A DNA stretch of 64,000 nt from Nonomuraea spiralis (lineage in GTDB: Bacteria; Actinomycetota; Actinomycetes; Streptosporangiales; Streptosporangiaceae). Under the pieces are notes generated by a model, which was not told the origin of the DNA, did not search any database, and was given only the letters and a program-made list of their open reading frames with translations. Shown here piece after piece: positions 41,076-48,606 of this stretch. The translations under genes and the position numbers were made by a program. Each line of letters begins with the position of its first letter. Position 1 is the stretch's first letter. The stretch lies in the NCBI RefSeq assembly GCF_014648435.1, contig NZ_BMRC01000002.1, forward strand, positions 654,801 to 718,800, in the 5' to 3' direction.

Positions 41076-41468
41076 TCAGCCCGTCAGGAGCCAGCGCCAG
41101 CGCGGCAGTTCCAGCACCACCGTCACCACCGCCAGCACCGTGACCAGCGCGGCCACGACCGCGTGCCAGGCCACCCACGCCGCCGCCACCGCGACCACCA
41201 GTTGCAGGCCCACCAGGGCGACCGTCACGAACCCCGGCGCGGCGACCAGCACGCCCCGCTTGTCACCGGGCGTGGCGAACACCGTCGGCAGCCCGATCAG
41301 CACCACCACCGACAACACGGCCAGCGGCACCGACCGCGGGGCGAGCGCCCACGGCGCCGCGACCCAGGCGGCCAGCTCCGAGGCGAAGCGGAAGACAGAG
41401 GCGACCCGATCGTCCGGACGAGGACCGGACCGGGCGAAACGACCGGAAGGTGAAACCACGAAGGGCAC
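41076..41468 (-). CDS. YrdB-family (DUF2568) membrane protein
   Basis: A 130-residue protein with four hydrophobic segments. FRFASELAAWVAAPWAL, then a Pro/Gly loop TPGDKRGVLVAAPG, fits the DUF2568/YrdB pattern. GTG 41468 is preceded by ACGGAGTAGG. The function is unknown. It is divergent from the HAD phosphatase gene. Confidence 0.7.
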   Translation of the reverse strand: MPFVVSPSGRFARSGPRPDDRVASVFRFASELAAWVAAPWALAPRSVPLAVLSVVVLIGLPTVFATPGDKRGVLVAAPGFVTVALVGLQLVVAVAAAWVAWHAVVAALVTVLAVVTVVLELPRWRWLLTG

Positions 41469-41512
41469 CCTACTCCGTGAACACCGCCGGACCAGGACCT
41501 ACGGTATGTGAC

Positions 41513-42316
41513 GTGACCTCCATCATCCCGCCCCGCATCGTGGCCACCGACCTGGACGGCACCCTCCTGACCTCATCCGGCGCCATCTCCCCCCGTACCG
41601 ACCAGGCCATGCGCCTGGCCCGCTCGGCGGGCGCGGAGATCGTCTTCGTCACCGCCCGCCCGCCGCGCTCCGTCCGCCTGCTCGCCGGCCGGACGGGCCT
41701 GACCGGCCTGGCGATCTGCAGCAACGGCGCCGTCCTGTACGACCTGGCCACCGAGAAGGCCGTAGCCAGCCGCACGATCGAGCCGCGGGCCGCCAGACGG
41801 GTCGCCGACAGCCTGGCCGCGGCCCTGCCCGGGGTGGCCTTCGCCGTCGAGACCGGTACGGGCGTGCTCACCGAGGCCGGTTACACCAGGCGGGTCGCGC
41901 ACGACGTGCAGAACTACCGCGAGGTGGCCTCGGCGTGCGAGGCGGGCGAGCCGATCGTCAAGCTGCTGGTGCTCTCGCCCGCGCACACCACCGACGAGAT
42001 GAACGCCGTCGCGGCGGCGGCGATCGGAGGGCTGGCCGAGGTCACGCATTCCGGCGTGCCGGGGCTCCTGGAGGTCAGCGCGCCGGGCGTGACCAAGGCG
42101 GCCATGCTGGCGGAGCTCTGCCGGGAGCGGGGCGTCGAGCCCGCCGAGGTGGTGGCGTTCGGCGACATGCCCAACGACCTGCCCGCGCTGGCCTTCGCCG
42201 GGGCCGGGTACGCGATGGCCAACGCGCACCCGCTGGTGCTGGCCGCGGCCCGGCACCGTACGTCCTCCAACGACGAGGACGGCGTGGCCGAGGTCCTGGA
42301 ACGCCTCTACGGCTGA
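41513..42316 (+). CDS. HAD-superfamily Cof-type phosphatase
   Basis: A 267-residue HAD hydrolase with motif I VATDLDGTLL, motif II SNGAV, the Lys of motif III in GVTKAAML and motif IV FGDMPNDLPALAFAG; the mobile C2B cap lies between. Cof/YidA-type enzymes dephosphorylate sugar phosphates, FMN-related compounds or pyridoxal phosphate. GTG 41513 is 7 nt after a TACGGT -10-like hexamer (41500-41505), pointing to a leaderless mRNA. Confidence 0.88.
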   Translation: MTSIIPPRIVATDLDGTLLTSSGAISPRTDQAMRLARSAGAEIVFVTARPPRSVRLLAGRTGLTGLAICSNGAVLYDLATEKAVASRTIEPRAARRVADSLAAALPGVAFAVETGTGVLTEAGYTRRVAHDVQNYREVASACEAGEPIVKLLVLSPAHTTDEMNAVAAAAIGGLAEVTHSGVPGLLEVSAPGVTKAAMLAELCRERGVEPAEVVAFGDMPNDLPALAFAGAGYAMANAHPLVLAAARHRTSSNDEDGVAEVLERLYG

Positions 42317-42366
42317 CCGGCCGGGATCCGGCGCCCGCCCGCCCCCGCGGGCGGGCGCCGGGAACT

Positions 42367-42660
42367 TCAGGCGTCGTCGTCCGACACCCGGGACGTGCCC
42401 TCGCACCCGGCGGGCGCGCGGCTCAGCACCGGCAGCAGGCCGCCGCAGGTGCTCACCGGAAGCGACACCGGCTCGACGATCTCGTCGTTGAAGACGATCA
42501 CGTCACCGATGAGCGGCCGCGGCCCCCGCGCAGGGCCCGCGTCGGACGCCTCCGGCGCCTCCGCCTCCGCCGCCGCCGGGGTCGGGGCGGTCGAGGCGTA
42601 CGCGGGCGCCCCGACCGCCACCAACGCCGCACCGGCCAGCAGCGCCGCGCCGACGATCAG
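42367..42660 (-). CDS. Small secreted protein without a canonical start codon
   Basis: The frame encodes a strong signal peptide (LIVGAALLAGAALVAVGAPA followed by YA-S), then an Ala/Glu/Pro-rich linker, then GDVIVFNDEIVEPVSLPV and two Cys (STCGG, AGCEG), ending at 42367. No ATG, GTG or TTG exists in frame near the signal; CTG at 42660 is the best start, though the basic run RRRRLAAA upstream looks like the natural N-region. Either the start is non-canonical, or translation shifts frame from the UPF0114 gene, or there is an error. Last of a three-gene cassette. Confidence 0.5.
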   Translation of the reverse strand: MIVGAALLAGAALVAVGAPAYASTAPTPAAAEAEAPEASDAGPARGPRPLIGDVIVFNDEIVEPVSLPVSTCGGLLPVLSRAPAGCEGTSRVSDDDA

Positions 42661-42686
42661 CCGGGCGCCGACCGGCGGCGCCGCTG

Positions 42687-43316
42687 CTAGGCGGCGGCGA
42701 CGCGTTCCTGGGTGACGCCGCCGGGCTGCTGCTCCCGGTGCGCGTGCGCCTGCTGGCCGTGCCGGCCACCGGCCATGATCCGATCCATCACGGCCAGCGC
42801 CAGCGCCGAGACCACGAACGTGAGATGGATCAGTGTCTTCCATACGAGTTCCCTGTCGGTGATGGCCGGCCGGGCGGCGTTGATGAAGATCTGCAGGAGA
42901 TGCACCCCCGAGATCCCGATGATCGCCATGGCCAGCTTGACTTTGAGGACGTTTGCGTTGACATGGGACAACCACTCGGGCTGATCGGGATGCCCGTCGA
43001 TGCGCAGCCGCGAGACGAAGGTCTCGTAGCCGCCGATGATGACCATGATGAGCAGGTTGGAGACCATCACGACGTCGACGAGCCCGAGGACGATCAACAT
43101 GATCGTGGTTTCCGGGGGGTTGCCGCCGAACCCGAGTTGGACCAGGTGGGCGAGTTCGACCATGAACCGCCACACGTAGACGACCTGGGCGACGATCAGC
43201 CCGAGGTAGAGCGGCGCCTGTATCCATCGGCTGAGGAACATGACGTAGCCGATGTGCTCCAGCGTGCCCCGCGGCCGGGGAGCAGGCTCGGCCACGGTCA
43301 ACTGTGGGGGCCTCAC
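42687..43316 (-). CDS. UPF0114/TIGR00645 (YqhA) family membrane protein
   Basis: A 209-residue protein with four TM segments. The conserved parts are MFLSRWIQAPLYLGLIVAQ, LVDVVMVSNLLIMVIIGGYE, ANVLKVKLAMAIIGISGVHL and LIHLTFVVSALALAVMDR. The family is widespread but uncharacterised. GTG 43316 shares its first base with the TAG stop of the 50-residue gene upstream (TAGTG), so the two are translationally coupled. The His/Gln-rich C-terminus is genus-specific. Confidence 0.87.
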   Translation of the reverse strand: MRPPQLTVAEPAPRPRGTLEHIGYVMFLSRWIQAPLYLGLIVAQVVYVWRFMVELAHLVQLGFGGNPPETTIMLIVLGLVDVVMVSNLLIMVIIGGYETFVSRLRIDGHPDQPEWLSHVNANVLKVKLAMAIIGISGVHLLQIFINAARPAITDRELVWKTLIHLTFVVSALALAVMDRIMAGGRHGQQAHAHREQQPGGVTQERVAAA

Positions 43317-43468
43317 TACGACGTGAAGATGTTGACCCGGTCGACGATGGCCTGGACATTGATGTTCCCCGGTTCGTTTCGGCCCCCTGACCCGAGGGCG
43401 ATTGGGGGAACGGCGGCCGCCGCCGCCAGAGCGAGGGCCGCTGCGCTGATCAGGATTCGGAATTTCAA
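43316..43468 (-). CDS. 50-residue secreted peptide, TTG start
   Basis: The peptide begins MKFRILISAAALALAAAAA, a clean signal sequence, and ends NVQAIVDRVNIFTS. TTG 43468 has GAGGAG 7 nt upstream. The stop overlaps the GTG of the UPF0114 gene by one base. The mature peptide would be about 25-30 residues, rich in Gly/Asn with no Cys. It was not recognised. Its tight coupling to the membrane protein suggests a functional link. Confidence 0.7.
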   Translation of the reverse strand: MKFRILISAAALALAAAAAVPPIALGSGGRNEPGNINVQAIVDRVNIFTS

Positions 43469-43533
43469 TGGGGACTCCTCGACTGCTGCTGTTCGGGCAT
43501 GGGAATCGCGCTGCCGGACGGAGGAGGGCCGAG

Positions 43534-43568
43534 ATCGGCGGTACGGCGTGGTCCGCCGTACCGCCGAT
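43534..43568 (-). terminator. Terminator of the 85-residue secreted-protein gene
   Basis: The perfect 15-bp stem ATCGGCGGTACGGCG / CGCCGTACCGCCGAT with a 5-nt loop begins 22 bp after the stop of the minus-strand gene at 43591. Confidence 0.8.
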
Positions 43569-43590
43569 GCCGGTGGATCGTGGTGGCCGG

Positions 43591-43848
43591 TCAGGGGTGC
43601 AGGCAGCCCGCGGCCGGGATCTCGCTCGGCGCCTGCGGGGCCGTCGGATCGATCAGGGTGGTCAGGCCGGTGGCGGCCTCGGCGGCGCAGGGGACCGCGT
43701 GCGCGGGGTCGACGACGGCGTGCGCGGGCGGGGTGAACAGGGTGGTGGACAGTGCGCCGGACAGGGCTCCGGTCAGCACGGCGGACAGAGCCGCGGACAG
43801 GACCAGGCCGCCGGTCAGGACGGCGGCGCGGCGGTGGACGGCAGGCAT
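43591..43848 (-). CDS. Small secreted protein, 85 residues
   Basis: A signal peptide with RR (MPAVHRRAAVLTGGLVLSAA), an Ala-His-Ala cleavage area, then a short mature domain with two Cys (AVPCAAEA, AAGCLHP) and the segment TGLTTLIDPTAPQAP. CAGGAGG lies 5 nt before ATG 43848. It has its own terminator and a direct-repeat element upstream. No family was recognised. It sits beside two other small secreted proteins. Confidence 0.72.
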   Translation of the reverse strand: MPAVHRRAAVLTGGLVLSAALSAVLTGALSGALSTTLFTPPAHAVVDPAHAVPCAAEAATGLTTLIDPTAPQAPSEIPAAGCLHP

Positions 43849-43896
43849 GGAAACCTCCTGGGAACGGTGTCGGACAACCACCGTCTAGCTACCCAG

Positions 43897-43913
43897 GGTA
43901 ATCATTCGGTAAC
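43897..43913. promoter_or_regulatory. Direct repeat GGTAAT-N5-GGTAAC
   Basis: Two 6-mers in direct repeat, 11 bp apart, as bound by OmpR-type regulators; the form resembles MtrA sites of actinobacteria. It lies 49-65 bp upstream of the 85-residue secreted-protein gene. Confidence 0.4.
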
Positions 43914-43930
43914 GCATTGTGAAAGAATCC

Positions 43931-44314
43931 TCATGGAGAGGTGTCAACGGGGGCTCGGCCCGTCCACCTGTCCTGGGCGTCCATGACCTCCTCGCCGTGG
44001 GCGTGGGCCCATTCGCCGAACGCCTCGATCGGGCCCAGCAGGGTGCGGCCCAGGTCGGTCAGCTCGTACTCGACGCGGGGCGGGGCCTCGGCGTAGGAGC
44101 GGCGGACGACCAGCCCGTTGAACTCCAGGCGGCGCAGCGTCTCGGTGAGCACCTTGGCGCTGATCCCGCCGATCTCCGCGCGGAGCTGCCCGGGACGGCG
44201 CGGGCCGTGGCGCAGCGACCAGACGACGACCGCGTTCCAGGTGTTGGCGACCAGGTCGAAGGCCAGCCTGGCCTGGCAGTCGGCGATGAACAACTGAACG
44301 CCTCCGTTAGGCAC
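43931..44314 (-). CDS. HxlR-family transcriptional regulator
   Basis: A 127-residue winged-helix protein of the HxlR type: LVANTWNAVVVWSLRHGPRR, QLRAEIGGISAKVLTETLRRLE, and the wing RVEYELTDLGRTLLGPIEAF. A Cys near the N-terminus (FIADCQARL) is placed as in redox-sensing family members. GTG 44314 (or TTG 44317) starts within a CACCA/TGGTG inverted repeat. It is divergent from an NAD(P)-binding reductase, a very common pairing. Confidence 0.87.
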   Translation of the reverse strand: MPNGGVQLFIADCQARLAFDLVANTWNAVVVWSLRHGPRRPGQLRAEIGGISAKVLTETLRRLEFNGLVVRRSYAEAPPRVEYELTDLGRTLLGPIEAFGEWAHAHGEEVMDAQDRWTGRAPVDTSP

Positions 44315-44356
44315 CAAATGGTGTGTGACGAGATTTCTAGAGTCCTTCTACTAGTA
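44312..44356. promoter_or_regulatory. Operator region between HxlR and reductase genes
   Basis: CACCAAATGGTG (44312-44323) has 5-bp inverted arms and overlaps the HxlR start; TACTAGTA (44349-44356) is a perfect palindrome 29 bp before the reductase ATG. TACT/AGTA half-sites are typical of HxlR-type operators. Confidence 0.45.
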
Positions 44357-44384
44357 AAGCCCGTTCACAACACGGAGGACGACC

Positions 44385-45036
44385 ATGAAGATCGGGATCC
44401 TGGGGGCCGGCGGCATGGCCGACGCGCTCGGCACGCAGTGGATCAGGGCCGGGCACGAGGTGATGGTCAGCGGCCGCGACCCCGTACGGGCCCGGAGCCG
44501 GGCCGAGAGCATGAACGCCCAGGCCGGCGTCCTGGGGGGCGCGGGCGGGGAGCTGGGCGGAGGCGGCCGGGTTCGGCGAGGTCGCGATGGTGGGCGTACG
44601 GGCGGAGGGGCTGGCCGACGTGCTCGGCGCCACCGGTACGGCGCTGCGCGGCAAGCCGCTCATCGATGTCACGAACGCCGGCCCCGACCGGCATGACCCC
44701 GCGCGTCCGCTCGCCCGGCTCATCGCCGACCTCACAGGCGGCCATGTGGTGAAGGCGTTCAACCTGTGCCACGTGGACGTGTGGCGGATGCGGCCGCCCG
44801 TGTTCGCCGGACGCCCGCTGGCGGTGCCCCTGTGCGGCGACGACGCCACGGCGCTCGGGCTGGTCCGCGAGCTGGTCCGCGACCTCGGCTGCACCCCGCT
44901 GGACGGCGGCGGGCTCGACTGGGCGGCGCAGCTGGAGGCGACGGCCGCGTTCGTGATCGGACTGTGGTTCGGCGGCGCGGACGCCCAGGCGATCCTGCCC
45001 CCGCTGGCGGGCTCGGGGGCGCACCTGCCGTCCTGA
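44385..45036 (+). pseudogene. F420/NADP-reductase-like NAD(P)-binding protein, frameshifted
   Basis: The N-terminal part MKIGILGAGGMADALGTQW has the Rossmann G-x-G-x-x-A loop and VSGRDPVRAR, then the frame changes after ~50 codons. The continuation, starting GARAGSWAEAAGFGEVAMVG and running to GAHLPS at 45036, is in the +1 frame and matches the rest of the family (LIDVTNAGPD, VVKAFNLCHVD). Removing one G from the G6 run at 44534-44539 restores a single ~216-residue protein. It is a recent mutation, a phase-variable tract or a sequencing error. Divergent HxlR gene upstream. Confidence 0.75.
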
Positions 45037-45141
45037 GCGTACGACGTGGGGTGTAGCGAGGATGACGACGGGCGGCGGATGCCCCGGGCCGGGCGGCGGC
45101 GCGATCCTGGAGGCGTTCGTCCGAGCTCGAAGGAGAGTCAA

Positions 45142-45513
45142 GTGGTCACCCAGGTCGTCAAGGGGAGCGGGTACCTGACCGCGTTCAAGGCCCTCGCCAC
45201 GCTCAGCATGTTGTCGGTGCTGCTGCAGGCCGTCACGGCGGGTCAGCTCATGAGCGGGGCCGGCGCCGGACTGCACGGCGCGGGGGCCGGCGCCGTCCAC
45301 CTGCTCGGGCTGCTCCAGCTCGTGGCGGCCGTGCTGCTGTGGCGGCCGGGGCGCGGCGCCGGCTGGCCCGCGCTGGTCAGCCTGGGGGTGCTGCTGCTCG
45401 GGTTCCTGCAGTCGATGCTCGGCGGGTCGGGGGCGGTGGCCGCGCACGTGCCGCTCGGCATGACGATCTTCGGGCTCAGCGTGTGGCTGGTCGTCTGGGT
45501 CTGGCGGCGCTGA
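45142..45513 (+). CDS. Small four-helix membrane protein, unknown
   Basis: A 123-residue protein with four hydrophobic segments (FKALATLSMLSVLLQAVTAG; AVHLLGLLQLVAAVLLWRPG; ALVSLGVLLLGFLQSML; MTIFGLSVWLVVWVWRR). GTG 45142 follows AGGAGAG. Similar small membrane proteins are common in actinobacteria; no function is assigned. It lies downstream of the frameshifted reductase gene. Confidence 0.7.
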   Translation: MVTQVVKGSGYLTAFKALATLSMLSVLLQAVTAGQLMSGAGAGLHGAGAGAVHLLGLLQLVAAVLLWRPGRGAGWPALVSLGVLLLGFLQSMLGGSGAVAAHVPLGMTIFGLSVWLVVWVWRR

Positions 45514-45554
45514 CCCCGCCCGGACGGGCGCTCACGGCCCGTCCGGGTGGGTGC

Positions 45555-46220
45555 TCACATGCCGGACGGGTGGCGGGCCAGGTGGTCGGCCTGGCGCACC
45601 GGCTCCGGCAGCCGGTACCGGGGCGTGAGCAGCAGGGCCTGGGACGTGGCCGTCTCCAGGCTGATGCGATGGCCCGGCGAGACGTAGACCGGCTTCGTGT
45701 CCCGCCGCGTGCGCAGCGCCCTGCCCACGGTGAGGCCCTCGTGGACGATCGGCGTCCAGGCCCCGCGCTCCGGTCCGGGGGTCTCGTGCACGCCCACGAA
45801 CGGGGTCTTGGCCACGCCGAGCGCCGGCAGGCCGGTCAGCACGCCGAGGTGGCAGGCCAGCCCGAAGCCGCGCGGGTGCGCCAGGCCGTGGCCGTCGCAG
45901 ACCAGCAGGTCGGGGGTGACGGCCAGGCGTTCCAGTGCCTCGACGAGGGTGGGCAGCTCGCGGAAGGCGAACAGGCCGGGCACGTACGGGAAGGCCGCCT
46001 TGCCGTGGGCCACCGCCCGCTCGACCGGTTCCAGGGTCGCCGCGTCGAGCACGACCACCGCCGCCGTCACGTCGTCGTCCCCGTGGTAGTGCACGTCGAG
46101 GCCCGCCACCAGGGAGAACGCCGTGGGCCCGGTGAGCTCGACGCGCCCGCGCAGCCGGTCCTGGATCGCCTCGGCCTCGGCGGCGTCGTCCGGCCAGGGG
46201 TGAAGTCTGTTTACCCGCAC
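45555..46220 (-). CDS. nfi: Endonuclease V (deoxyinosine-specific)
   Basis: A 221-residue nuclease that nicks DNA (or RNA) one base 3' of deoxyinosine. The active-site acidic residues are in VAGLDVHY, FAFRELPTLVEAL and CDGHGLAHPRGFGLACHLG, followed by LPALGVAKTPFVG. GTG 46220 was chosen from the family start; nothing homologous lies upstream. It stands alone and is divergent from the TauE gene by about 110 bp. Confidence 0.92.
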   Translation of the reverse strand: MRVNRLHPWPDDAAEAEAIQDRLRGRVELTGPTAFSLVAGLDVHYHGDDDVTAAVVVLDAATLEPVERAVAHGKAAFPYVPGLFAFRELPTLVEALERLAVTPDLLVCDGHGLAHPRGFGLACHLGVLTGLPALGVAKTPFVGVHETPGPERGAWTPIVHEGLTVGRALRTRRDTKPVYVSPGHRISLETATSQALLLTPRYRLPEPVRQADHLARHPSGM

Positions 46221-46331
46221 CTGCCCAAAGGTAGGGCTTTTCGCCCCTGGCCGCGTCGGACAGGGCGCCGCGCCGCCGTACGAGGAAGGGGCACATGTGG
46301 GGACAAAATGGACGGGCCGTAGCATGGCCGG

Positions 46332-47072
46332 GTGATCGTCGCAGATGTCCTCGGCCTGCTCGGCGCGGGTGTGGCCGCCGGCGTGGTGAGCACCGTGGTG
46401 AGCCTGGCGTCGATCGTCTCCTACCCGGCGCTGCTGGCCTTCGGCCTGCCCCCGCTGACCGCGAACGTCACCAACACCGTCGCCCTCGTCTTCACCGGCG
46501 TCGGCGCGGCGGCCGGGTCGCGCCCCGAGCTGGCCGGGCAGGGCGGCCGGGTGCTCAGGCTCGGCCCGGTGTCCGCGCTCGGCGGCGCGACGGGCGCGCT
46601 GTTGCTGCTGGTGACGCCGTCGAGCACGTTCGAGCTGATCGCGCCCTGGCTGATCGCGATGGCCTCGCTGCTGCTGGTCCGCCCGCCGTCGGCGCACCCG
46701 CGCGGCGAGCGCGGCCCGGCGGTCCGGGTCGCGCTGTTCTGCGTGGCGGTCTACGTGGGCTACTTCGGCGCGGCCGGCGGCATCCTGATGTTCGCCGTGT
46801 TGTCGGCCATGATCGACCACGGCCCGGCCAAGCTGAACGCCATGAAGAACGTGTTGTCCGGGCTGGCCAACGCGGTGGCGGCGACCGGGTTCGCGCTGTT
46901 CGGGCCGGTGGACTGGGGCGCGGCCGCGCCGCTGGCGGCCGGGTTCCTGATCGGGGGCTGGCTCGGGCCCAAGATCGTTCGCCGGATGCCCGGCAACAGC
47001 CTGCGCTACCTGGCCGCCGCCTGCGGGCTGGCCGTGGCCGTCACGCTCGGCTGGCAGGCGTACGGGCGCTGA
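46332..47072 (+). CDS. TauE/SafE-family membrane transporter
   Basis: A 246-residue protein with about eight TM segments and the internal duplication typical of TauE/SafE: SLASIVSYPALLAFGLPP with TANVTNTVALVF in the first half, YVGYFGAAGGILMFAVLSAM with NAMKNVLSGLANAVA in the second. It is predicted to export sulfite, sulfoacetate or similar anions. GTG 46332 lies 6 nt after a TAGCAT -10-like element, so it may be leaderless. The 3' end overlaps a convergent gene by 32 bp. Confidence 0.88.
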   Translation: MIVADVLGLLGAGVAAGVVSTVVSLASIVSYPALLAFGLPPLTANVTNTVALVFTGVGAAAGSRPELAGQGGRVLRLGPVSALGGATGALLLLVTPSSTFELIAPWLIAMASLLLVRPPSAHPRGERGPAVRVALFCVAVYVGYFGAAGGILMFAVLSAMIDHGPAKLNAMKNVLSGLANAVAATGFALFGPVDWGAAAPLAAGFLIGGWLGPKIVRRMPGNSLRYLAAACGLAVAVTLGWQAYGR

Positions 47073-47748
47073 CGACCTTGGCGAAGCGCAGCGCCACCTC
47101 CCGCCAGACCGGCGTGGAGACCGGCTCGTCGGCCACCGCCCCGGCGTAGACCTCCTCGGGGTCGAAGCCGTCGGGCGTCCACTCGCGCACCCGCGAGGGC
47201 AGCACCTCGGGATGGAACTGCACCCCCCACGCCAGCTCGCCCACCCGGAACGCCTGGTAGGGGCAGGCACGCGTCTCGGCCAGCCACACCGCGCCCTCGG
47301 GCAGCCGGGTGACGGCGTCCTTGTGGTGCTCGATCGCGGGCACCACCGGCGGCAGCCCGTGGAACAGCGGGTCGCCGGCCGCCTCGGGACGCATCGTGAC
47401 CGGCAGGCTGCCGTTCTCCGGCGCGCCGGTGTCGCCGGTCACCTCGCCCCCGGCCACCTCGGCCAGCATCTGGCCGCCCAGGCAGATGCCGAACAGCGGC
47501 ACGCCCTCGGCCACGGCCTGGCCCACCAGCCGCCGGGCGCCGGCCAGCCACGGCGCCCGGTCGTCCTCGGAGGGCAGGTAGCCGCCGCCGAGCATGATCA
47601 TGGCGTCGTGCCGGTCGAGCCGGTCGGGCAGCGGGGCGCCGTCGTGCGCGAGCACCACGTCGAGCCGCAGCCCGGCCTCCTCCAGCCAGCCGCCGAACCG
47701 GCTCGGACCGCCGCTCCTGCTGTTCTGCACGATCAGGACGTCACCCAT
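47041..47748 (-). CDS. Class I glutamine amidotransferase-like protein
   Basis: A 235-residue type 1 GATase. The nucleophile elbow is LFGICLGGQMLAE (Cys) and the His-Glu pair is in WGVQFHPEVLPS. Free-standing members include GMP-synthase-like and gamma-glutamyl-gamma-aminobutyrate-type proteins; the partner is not in this window. ATG 47748 has GGAGG 6 nt upstream; a GTG one codon before is also possible. It overlaps TauE tail-to-tail. Confidence 0.87.
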   Translation of the reverse strand: MGDVLIVQNSRSGGPSRFGGWLEEAGLRLDVVLAHDGAPLPDRLDRHDAMIMLGGGYLPSEDDRAPWLAGARRLVGQAVAEGVPLFGICLGGQMLAEVAGGEVTGDTGAPENGSLPVTMRPEAAGDPLFHGLPPVVPAIEHHKDAVTRLPEGAVWLAETRACPYQAFRVGELAWGVQFHPEVLPSRVREWTPDGFDPEEVYAGAVADEPVSTPVWREVALRFAKVVSARTPASRA

Positions 47749-47778
47749 CACGGGCCTCCACTTTCCAGACGTCGGGGG

Positions 47779-48606
47779 TCAGGGCAGGTTCGCCGCGCGG
47801 GCGGTGTGGCGCAGCAGCAGCGCGGTGGTCACCGGGCCGACGCCGCCGGGCACCGGGGTCAGCGCGCCGGCCACCTCCGACACCGCCGCGAAGTCGACGT
47901 CGCCGGTCAGCCCGCCGTCGTCGGTCGGGTTGGTGCCCACGTCGATCACCACCGCGCCCGGCGCGACGTGCGCGGCGCCGATCAGCCCGGCCCGGCCGAC
48001 GGCGGCCACGAGCACGTCGGCCGCCGAGGTCACCGCGGCCAGGTCGCGGGTGCGCGAGTGGCAGACGGTGACCGTGGCGTGCCGGTCGAGCAGCAGGTGG
48101 GCCAGCGGCTTGCCGACCACGGTCGAGCGGCCGACGACCACCGCCCGCCGCCCTTCGAGCGGCACCTCGTGGTGGTCGAGCAGGGCCATGACGGCCGCGG
48201 CCGTGGCCGGCGGGAACGCGGGCAGCCCGGCGGCCAGGCGGCCGAGCGAGAGCGGGCTCGCGCCGTCGACGTCCTTACGCGGGTCGATGGCGGTGGCCAG
48301 CTCCTGGGCCGAGGCGCCGGCGGGCAGCGGGGTCTGCAACATGACCCCGTGGACGGCGTCGTCGGCGCTGAGCCCGGCCAGCGTCTCCTGGATCCTGCCG
48401 GGGTCGGCGGTGGGCCCGAGGTCGACGATGTCGCAGGCGACGCCGACGCCCGCGGCGGCCTTGGCGATCGAACGCACGTACCACAGGCTCGCCTCGTCGG
48501 CCGTGGCCACCACGACGGCCAGCCTGGGCTGCGGCCCGGCGGCGGCCTCGGTCTGGGTCTGGTCCCTGATGGCGGCGGCCAGGTCGCGGCCGGTCAGCGT
48601 CTTCAA
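47779..48606 (-). CDS. folD: Methylenetetrahydrofolate dehydrogenase (FolD) with altered cyclohydrolase site
   Basis: A 275-residue FolD-family protein: Y-V-x-S region LWYVRSIAKAAAGVG, Gln of VMLQTPLPAG, DPRKDVDG, the NADP loop VVGRSTVVGKPLAHLL and ITPVPGGVGPVT-type end. In E. coli FolD the catalytic Lys is four residues after the Tyr (YVASK); here that position is Ile47, with Lys49 two further on. The dehydrogenase half looks intact. TTG 48606 overlaps the stop of an FTCD-C/FchA-like gene, suggesting that the cyclohydrolase step is done by that partner. Confidence 0.88.
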   Translation of the reverse strand: MKTLTGRDLAAAIRDQTQTEAAAGPQPRLAVVVATADEASLWYVRSIAKAAAGVGVACDIVDLGPTADPGRIQETLAGLSADDAVHGVMLQTPLPAGASAQELATAIDPRKDVDGASPLSLGRLAAGLPAFPPATAAAVMALLDHHEVPLEGRRAVVVGRSTVVGKPLAHLLLDRHATVTVCHSRTRDLAAVTSAADVLVAAVGRAGLIGAAHVAPGAVVIDVGTNPTDDGGLTGDVDFAAVSEVAGALTPVPGGVGPVTTALLLRHTARAANLP

